Origin: Hexactinellida sp. DTS-2022
Lineage: Eukaryota; Porifera; Hexactinellida
DNA length: 64,000 nt
NCBI GenBank assembly: GCA_028753945.1
Contig: JAPNXP010000003.1
Span: 930,001 to 994,000 of the forward strand
Direction of reading: 5' to 3'
Below are positions 57,225 through 64,000 of the stretch, piece after piece. The first letter of the stretch is position 1. The number at the start of each line of letters is the position of its first letter. Position numbers and translations under genes: made by a program. The notes beneath the pieces were generated by a model. It saw only the letters and a program-made list of their open reading frames with translations, had not been told where the DNA came from and searched no databases.

Positions 57225-57352
57225 CTAATCCCGGGATCCCGTGATCCCGGGATTTCAAAATAGTCAATCCCGCAATCCCGGGATTATAAAAAATTGACAA
57301 TCCCGCAATCCCGAAATCCCGGGATTGCAAAATATGCCCGGGATTGTAAGCC
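57225..57352. repeat. Cluster of AATCCCGGGATT palindromes
   Basis: Six or more AATCCCGGGATT or CAATCCCG units within 125 bp, alternating in orientation. Resembles subterminal binding sites of a hAT element, in the manner of the AACCCGGGTTAA sites at 48590; no element ends were identified. Confidence 0.5.
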
Positions 57353-57360
57353 ATAGTATC

Positions 57361-58085
57361 AAGGTATACATAGCATCAAACAGAATTGTGCTATGTCATC
57401 ATATGATGCTGTAATCGATATTTTTGGGTGCGAAATATCGTGTTTTTATAACCTGCTTTTCCATAGTTAAACTCATTATAAATGTCAAGATTGGAACATG
57501 ATGATGCCCATAACTAGTTGAATAAAATATATCGAAATTATAAATGGAGTGTTTACACATTCCTCGGTTGCGAGGGAAATGTAAATTTCCTAAATGAGTC
57601 ATAACTCAAAAACTATCGATTTGCGTAAACTGGGCTAGTTCTGATCTTTCCGGAATAGGTAACTTCCCATTCATTTATAATACATAAATTATGTAAAACT
57701 TCATTATATTTTGAGATAATGAGATAATTAGCTTAAAAGAATTATTTGCTTTTTCTAAGCTAATTATCTTATTTCGATTACGTCATCATAAGATGACATT
57801 GCACAATTCTGAAGGATGCTATGTATACCTTGATACCAAGTTCCTATATAGTTATAGTACATTTATGACGTCTATCATTACTAGTTATGGAGATAAATAT
57901 AAATAACCTATTTATCAATGGACTCTTATTTCCTACTATGATTCGGCAGCATGTATAGCCGTATTATAGTAGGCCATGGGTCTATGCACCAACTTTGTGA
58001 AACTAGACCATGGATTGAAGAAAGGCTACTAATAAATGGGTTATTTATCGTTATCTAATTAACTAGTAGTGATAGACTTCATAAA
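57361..58085. repeat. Inverted-repeat element, copy 1 (ATCAAGGTATACATAGC)
   Basis: TATCAAGGTATACATAGCAT at 57358 and ATGCTATGTATACCTTGATA at about 57810 are inverted, with ACAGAATTGTGCTATGTCATC mirrored inside. A second pair (57840-57920 and 58010-58085, TAACTAGTAATGATAGACGT) extends the foldback. Part of it recurs in reverse at 61090-61430. Confidence 0.55.
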
Positions 58086-58089
58086 TGTA

Positions 58090-58267
58090 ACTAGCTACAT
58101 GAGCGTAATAGAGCGTTTTAATTGATATCGTGTTTACTTTCAATACTACACCAATGACTTTGTGGAAAATTTTTCAGAGGTGAGAAATTCCAACTTATCA
58201 TTCCGACAGTGTTGAAAGTAAACACGATGTCAATTAAAACGCTCTATTACCTTCAGGTAGCTAGTTA
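58090..58267. repeat. Foldback with ~57-bp arms
   Basis: Arms 58090-58147 and 58209-58267 pair through AACTAGCTAC, TAATAGAGCGTTTTAATTGA and ATCGTGTTTACTTTCAA, with a 60-bp loop. Non-coding. Confidence 0.7.
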
Positions 58268-58889
58268 GTACTAACTATATAGGCACTAACATCGCATTGA
58301 TAACTACCCAATTTTCCAGGAAATGAAAGTGTATAGAAAATTCACAATTAATGTTAAATACAATGATTCGTCATTTAGTTCCAAATTCACATACCTTCCT
58401 GTAACTTGGAAACTATATGAGCAAACTTTGTATGGATTATATTGCAAAATACAATAATCTAATGGATTTTAACATAAAAAATTAGGGGTCCTGTGGCCAT
58501 ATTCCAGAAGGTCAGAGGCCTTAAGAAAATTTTAATCAAAGTTGTCTAAGAAAATGTATTATGTGGTGATGAGAAATGGATTTAGGACGACATACTTTAT
58601 ACAATAATTTCCCAATAACTCCGCTGATATTCCAACAGATCGGCTAACTGCTTAGTAAATATCTAACCGTTAACTGATTTCAGCAACGGTTAACTGGTTA
58701 GCCGGTTAACCGAATCCAGCCTTGTTCTCCGTAAATTTTATTGTCAATCTCCAGGAATTTATCTGAACTCACTTGGCAGCACTGTGTGCGTATATATTTT
58801 ATAACTCAATTGACTAATTTCTCATTCATTGCCGGTCTAAATTTACGCATTTATATGATTGAAATTGTGTTAGATTCTACTTTCATATA
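58268..58889. other. No gene seen
   Basis: AT-rich, with a cluster of GGTTAAC/CCGTTAAC motifs at 58660-58715. No frame of interest. Confidence 0.4.
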
Positions 58890-60069
58890 CAGTGCACGTG
58901 CAACCTCTATAAGTGGGGTCTCTATTAATGGGGAACCTCCATAAGTGGGGAATTTTTTTCCATATTCATTTATATCTATACAAATGAACCTCTATAAGCG
59001 GGGACGTGGGGAATGGGGGACCATAAATTTTCTGGAGTTTTTATCTCCATACAAAACAACCTCCATAATTGGGGGGAATGGACAAATCCTAACATGATTC
59101 TTATAAAATAATACAATATATCCAATAAATCGACACTAAAGTTCTGCAGAAAAAATATTTTCGATTGATCTACTCTGATGTTTTCAGAAGAAATCACCTA
59201 GTGTACATAGGCGCCGAAACTCTCCAGCGCCAGGGGGGGTGTAACTTTACATTTAAATGTGAAAGGTCAAAAAAACGATTCCTATGGCGCATTGTCGCAA
59301 AGTTTACAAGTATAAGATTAAAGTTGGGGGGCGCGGAGCGAGTGTTGCGAGCAATTCTTGGGGGGTTCTGGGGGCAAGCCCCCCATAAAAAAATGGACTG
59401 CGAGATACCCTGATATCAATTTGTTTTGAATGAATTATACGTATATTTTATTGTGCTAAATTATATTGAATATTGTATTTTTTATCCAGAGGGAACGGTA
59501 ACACCCGTACCAATAATGTTGCCCCCCTTCAATTTACGGGGGGGGGAACGCGCCCCCCCTAGCGCATCCCCCTGTTTCGCCACTGCTATGGTGGCTGAAA
59601 ATCATTATGTTGACGGGCATAATTGTATACATATATTAATAATCCAATGTTATTTAGAAGGACTCCTTATGGAATTATAATTTTTCTATGGGTTTACGTG
59701 TATGTTTTCTACTTTAACAATAAAGAAAATGTCTAATATTCCCTGCCTGACCAACCAGGAGGGGTATACCCTTCCTGACTCTTTCCTCAGCCAGGGGGGG
59801 TGAAACCCTCCCTGACAAAAACCAGGGAGGGTGTAACCCCCCCTGACCCCCCCACTTTCGGCGCCTATGCTAGTGTAGATCAGCAGTTGACTAAATTGTC
59901 ATAATATAAAATAAGAACTAGAACGTGCATTATTTAATGTGTGTGTTATTTGAATATTTTGTATAATATAGCATATGTAATGTTTTGCAAATTGAATTTT
60001 ATAACCGGGGAATGGGGTCAATTGAAATTTTCCCCGTCCCATGCTCCCCCACTTATAGAGGTTCCACTG
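58890..60069. mobile_element. pogo/Tigger-type MITE, split by a hAT MITE
   Basis: The left end CAGTGCACGTGCAACCTCTA and right end TATAGAGGTTCCACTG are inverted repeats (ACCTCTATAAGTGGGG), with TA outside (58888-58889, 60070-60071). AACCTCTATAAG-type termini are typical of pogo/Tigger. The left end carries a 7-bp insertion. Subterminal CCTCCATAAGTGGGGAA repeats recur. Without the nested element it is about 510 bp. Confidence 0.75.
59206..59869. mobile_element. 664-bp non-autonomous hAT (CATAGGCGCCGAAA ends)
   Basis: CATAGGCGCCGAAACT and TTTCGGCGCCTATG ends, flanked by the exact 8-bp duplication CTAGTGTA (59198-59205, 59870-59877). G- and C-rich subterminal tracts. Its first eight bases match the ends of the ZMYM1-like hAT 35944-39157. 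Confidence 0.9.
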
Positions 60070-60697
60070 TATTTCGTTATTCCGTTTCGGTACTACTGTA
60101 TACCTCATCAGCAGTGCACGATACATCCCGGACGGGAAGGGGTCCCCGGAGGACCCCCAAATTTATGTGCCTCCCAGCGGTCACGTTTTTATTTCGCTGC
60201 ATCCAAACTCCAATTGACTGGTTTCTCATCGCGATAAAAATGCCAGTCAATAAGAGGCGGACACTCCAACAAAGGAGCCCGACTGAGAGAGCGCTTTCGC
60301 AATTTGCATGGTAGGCAGCAAATTATTATAAATAAGTTACAGCGAATTCCAATTCATAGATTCTGTACACAGCTCAGTAGGCGTAACATCACTATGCATA
60401 TTGTATACAAGTTACGTTGACGGAAATCATAGGATTACATTTTATGGTGCTGTAATTATTTGTTTTCTGTTAGGAATGAATAGAATTTGTAATATTAGGG
60501 CAACTAAGATCAAAACAATAACTATCACAATAATATTCGCAAGATACTAACCACCTTTTTCAAAATTTGAAAATTCCTTTTACCATCATAGTAACTAACT
60601 AAATAAATAATTGTAGGGAAGCGCACCCATTGTATCAGTTAAAAAACTAGATAATAGGATATTCAATGTAAGTGTCGAAAAATCAAGGGTGTAACCC
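60070..60697. other. No gene; GC-richer patch at 60105-60320
   Basis: CCCGGACGGGAAGGGGTCCC and GGAGGACCCCC give a small hairpin, and 60230-60310 reads ATGCCAGTCAATAAGAGGCG with overlapping short frames. It could be a SINE or a gene fragment; no family is recognised. Confidence 0.3.
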
Positions 60698-61616
60698 CAG
60701 TCGCGTAACTAGGCGCTTGGTGGCCCCTGGACAAATAAAATTTTGAGGCCCCTCCCATTTCCTAGACAATTGCTTTCTAAGCGTCAAACCTCAACTTAAA
60801 ATATTGATCATAATTTTAGTAATCCTAAATTTGAAAAATCCATGTATCTAAATTCAATACACGTAGGTTGAAACATAAAATAAGCAGAGGTTTACAATAG
60901 GATTTAGAATGTTCTTCTCCGAGATATATAAAGAATTAAGTGCTAATAATCTCATTATCAAAAAGATTATTGTAGTCAGGCCTTGAAAATGTATTATCAA
61001 TGAATAGGAAGTTACCAATTGCGGATAGATCAGTACTAGCATAGTTTACATAAAATAGATAGTTTTTGGGTTTTGGCTCATTTTAAGAAATATACCTTTT
61101 CCCTGGCAACCGAGGAATGTGTCAACATTCCATTTATAATTCGATATATTTCATTCGAACTAGTTATGGACATCCTCATGTTCCAATTTTGAACATTTAT
61201 AAGGCACATAACTGTATTCAAAGCAAGCTATAGAAACACGATAATTCCCACGAAAAATAGCGATTACGCAATCAAATGGTGATATATCACAGTTTTAAAG
61301 GGTGTTATGTATGCCTTGATATCATGTTCCTAACTTACTATATAATTATAATGCATTTCTCAGGTCTGTCAATACTAGCTACTGAGATAAAGATATGTCA
61401 GCTAATAATCAATGGCCTTTAAGTAATCCATGGAAAGGAGTAGTAGTAAGGCCTTATCTAACGAAGGTCACGATAAAAACTAATTCTCGCTGTACATTCT
61501 TATAATTGATAATATTTTATGACTCTCTACGGAACTCTCGGAGGCCTCTAGGCCGGTCTAGGGGCTTGAGGCCCCTGGACTTTGTCCACCCTTGTCCTAT
61601 AGTAGTTACGCCCCTG
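60698..61616. mobile_element. 919-bp non-autonomous hAT (GCGTAACTA ends)
   Basis: CAGTCGCGTAACTAGG and TAGTTACGCCCCTG ends; TSD TGTAACCC (60690-60697) and TGTAACTC (61617-61624), seven of eight identical. GGCCCCTGGAC and GTCCAGGGGCC are mirrored inside. It carries a fragment of the 57361 repeat (61090-61430). Confidence 0.82.
61090..61430. repeat. Inverted-repeat element, copy 2 (partial, reversed)
   Basis: CGAGGAATGTGTCAACATTC, CGATATATTTCATTCGAACT and ATGCCTTGATATCATGTTCC match 57400-57870 in reverse complement. Nested within the hAT 60698-61616. Confidence 0.55.
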
Positions 61617-62420
61617 TGTAACTCCCTAAATTGAATTAGGATGCTTCGACTGAATTAGTATTAGGTCGTATTGGTAGTTTCTTTGTTAGTGCTTCTTTTG
61701 AACTAGTTTATTGCAAACATATATTCAGTGTATTATATAAATAGAATATACACTATTGTATAACTTCATTTGATCAATATTAGTAATGCTGATCAAATAA
61801 CTTTCAGGATGGCTTCCATCACCCATGTACAATAGTGTTGGATTACACTATAGATCTTTTTCTGAAAATATGCATGATAGACTTCCAATAACTTTAGTGT
61901 CTATTCATTACAACTAGTAAGATAAAATTGACTTATTTTTGGAGTAATTAACTTGTGTGAAATATTACTACAATACGGTTGAAACAGGAACTCTCCAAAA
62001 AGGGTCGAAAACTCAGGTTTTTAGGCTATCCATGGTTAAATAAATGCAATCCAACTATTCCATTGCCTTAGAAATAGGTCAAGTATTTTGATCAACAATA
62101 TTTAAGCAACCTTGAAAGTTTCAGACAGCAGAGTAAATTATTTCTTGATAAAATAACCTACTTTGTGTAACGATATACCAACATTCAACAAATGAGGATT
62201 AATCATTGACGATGATAAGGTAATGACAATATGATGAATACTATTGGAAATACTGAAGGCGACCATTGTTTTTGTTAGATAATATTAACAAAACATTAAT
62301 CGTGCACAAAGTGACCGCTTTTGGTGAAATAAAGTTCCGGGGTCATTTCCCTTTTTGCCCTAACTTGTGCAATAACTTTTCCCATTAGTAGAGAAAAAGC
62401 ACACGCAATGGTTTACATAA
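61617..62420. other. No gene seen
   Basis: AT-rich spacer without recognisable gene or repeat partner. Confidence 0.45.
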
Positions 62421-62755
62421 GGCCACATAAAATAAATTACTTGTTTATCATCCATATTTTTCGAGAAAATTGGGACGGCGGACGGGATTTTATTTTTATT
62501 TTTTATTTCCATTAATATGCAAATAACATCATCATATGCCAAAAATAAACATAAATATTTAATTTAATTATAAAATAACATAACAATGCCCAAATAATTA
62601 AAGTAATGCTCTAAAATATAGGACTTACTTTACACAAGTTTATTGCTTATATTTTGTACGATTATGTTCATAATATAATAATAAAATAGATCCGGACGGA
62701 TAATAAAAATTGGGGCGGGCGGGGATGATAAACAAGTTATTTATTTTATACGGCC
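62421..62755. mobile_element. PIF/Harbinger-like MITE, copy B, complete
   Basis: Starts GGCCACATAAAATAAATTAC and ends with the inverted TTATTTATTTTATACGGCC; the 34-bp terminal repeats include CTTGTTTATCATCC. TAA lies on both sides (62418-62420, 62756-62758). GGCC ends with a TAA duplication fit Tourist/PIF MITEs. Copies at 2494-2852 and 17405-17511. Confidence 0.8.
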
Positions 62756-63360
62756 TAATCAGGAATGATAAGGTGTTATCGGCATCAAAAGAATAAAAAC
62801 ATGCTAACCCAAAATCATGTAGACGTGATACTATGATCCCTGTAGGAAATAGATTGTCAAGATCGCAGAAGTGTATACAAAATCCGATTTATCCAGAATA
62901 ACGACCTTTGAAGAACTGAATTTAATATCTTGAGGATAATACAGTTCCTCAATTGAAGAAATGAAATCGAAAACTTGGTTTGAAGATTTGCACTCTGTGG
63001 TTATTGAGGTCACAGATAAACGTGTCATTATGTTTCGGGTGAATGGCTAGACCATTGGGACGAATAAATATTCCATTGGTCTAGCCAAACCCACCAATGT
63101 TTTGCAAATATTCAATTGTGTGGCTAGCCCAACAATTAACAATTAGATTCCCATCTTTGTTAAGAGGGGGCGCAGGGGGCGCAGCTGCGCCCCCTACAGG
63201 GGCACAGGATATTAAGAAATAGTTTTGTGATAATTTGTGATTTCACTTCTATATATTTTGGATTAGAAAACCTTTGTTAATTAATCATAAATATTAGTAC
63301 TAAAGTTTCATATACTAATATACAATTTTTATGGAGCTTTTTCTAATAAAAAATGTTATA
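62756..63360. other. No gene; GC-rich hairpin at 63163-63212
   Basis: GGGGGCGCAGCTGCGCCCCC is a perfect palindrome in otherwise AT-rich DNA, perhaps a remnant of a hAT end of the GC-hairpin kind seen at 15991 and 35944. Elsewhere nothing is recognised. Confidence 0.4.
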
Positions 63361-63534
63361 CAGTGGATACCGTTTATAAGCACATCGTCGGGTCCTGCAC
63401 TTGATGTGCTCATAACCGGCATGTTCTTTTAACTGACATCAATTTTATATGGTATTTGGTAACCGATTTCCAACATTGTGTGCATATATCCGATATGCCC
63501 TTATAACCGGTAAGCTTATATCCGACATCTACTG
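63361..63534. mobile_element. 174-bp pogo/Tigger-type MITE
   Basis: CAGTGGATACCGTTTATAAG and TTATATCCGACATCTACTG ends are inverted, with TA outside (63359-63360, 63535-63536). Internal GTGCTCATAACCGGCATGTT and CCCTTATAACCGG repeats are usual in such elements. Confidence 0.78.
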
Positions 63535-63693
63535 TAGTAGGGTTCTATTATAGCTTTATACTATAAGTGCACACTATTAGTTACAAATAATAACGACACA
63601 AAATACTATAAATCAGAAAATCAACAAATGTTTTTTAATCTTAAATTATAATAAACTAAAGCATTTTTTGTTTCCCTTCAATTTTATAGCAAT

Positions 63694-64000
63694 CAGGGGT
63701 GTAGTGTAGGGGGAGCGGGGGGGAGCGGCGCTCCCCCAAGACAAATTCTAGGGGGAGCGGCGCTCCTCCACTACAAATTCAAGAGGGAGAGCGCTCCCTT
63801 ACTTTAACTATATTATTGTTATTTTATTATAATAAAGGTAGATTAAGTTTTCCGGAGTTGCCCTTCTTTCGTACTCTAGTCAACTCCGCTCAATGGGGTA
63901 AAATTGGCACCAGGCCATTTCCAACCAATTAAGCGGATTAAACGTGTTGGCTCGGTCTCCGGAATTATTTAACATCGCACTGCACTGTTTTGGCCAAGTG
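63694..64000. mobile_element. Left end of a hAT-type element running out of the window
   Basis: CAGGGGTGTAGTGTAGGGGG is a hAT-like terminus, followed by three copies of GGGGGAGCGGCGCTCC-type hairpins (63710-63800). The right end is not in view, so the end coordinate is the window edge. No coding sequence is seen. Confidence 0.45.

Noticed and set aside
59985-60314. 109-codon frame ending in ALSQFAW
   Set aside because: It begins inside the right end of the pogo MITE and crosses into flanking DNA, so it is not a natural gene.

Overview
The window comes from an AT-rich metazoan genome, probably an invertebrate. The evidence is the mix of elements: BED-finger (Buster-type) and ZMYM1-like hATs, TTAA-targeting Kolobok-like elements, a MULE, a Helitron with a spliceosomal intron, Tc1 and pogo-type MITEs, and a Penelope-like reverse transcriptase. 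There are no operons, no bacterial signals, and no gene I can defend as a host gene. I cannot name the species. The whole 64 kb reads as a transposon graveyard whose history can be worked out from nested insertions, many marked by exact target-site duplications (TSDs).

Layout. 1-2.3 kb: two diverged ~1 kb repeat units around a 60-bp-arm hairpin. 2.5-4.2 kb: a PIF/Harbinger-like MITE and an 870-bp TTAA element. 4.8-8.0 kb: a large palindromic element split by a 2.5-kb hAT with SPIN-like ends, itself carrying a 192-bp MITE. 9-17 kb: TTAA and TA MITEs nested in each other, plus a Kolobok-like C-terminal fragment with a PHD finger. 17.7-21.1 kb: a decayed ZMYM1-like hAT with a visible intron. 21.1-27.5 kb: a microsatellite and a GC-richer reverse-transcriptase fossil interrupted by a Tc1 MITE and by a TTAA element that carries a hAT MITE. 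28.8-31.5 kb: the 5' two thirds of a Helitron. 33-39.6 kb: two more ZMYM1-like hATs, one inside a Tc1 MITE inside an older hAT-type MITE. 39.9-46.9 kb: Kolobok-like C-terminal fragment, an unclassified transposon with 395-bp near-identical inverted repeats, and two inverted fragments of one conserved domain. 46.9-56.5 kb: a Kolobok-like TTAA element holding a MULE, which holds a complete hAT. 56.5-64 kb: MITEs and foldbacks.

How parts work together. Nearly every coding sequence is a transposase or replication protein. The short elements have ends but no genes and must have been moved by relatives of these enzymes: 8-bp TSD elements by hAT enzymes, TTAA elements by Kolobok-like enzymes, TA elements by Tc1 or pogo enzymes. 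Only one coding sequence, the 560-residue hAT transposase at 48839-50521, is uninterrupted and sits between matched ends and an exact TSD. The MULE is the most unusual gene: FLYWCH-like finger, DDE core and a RING finger at its C-terminus.

All calls rest on reading the sequence by eye. Family names come from remembered motifs, not searches. TSDs and terminal repeats were read directly.
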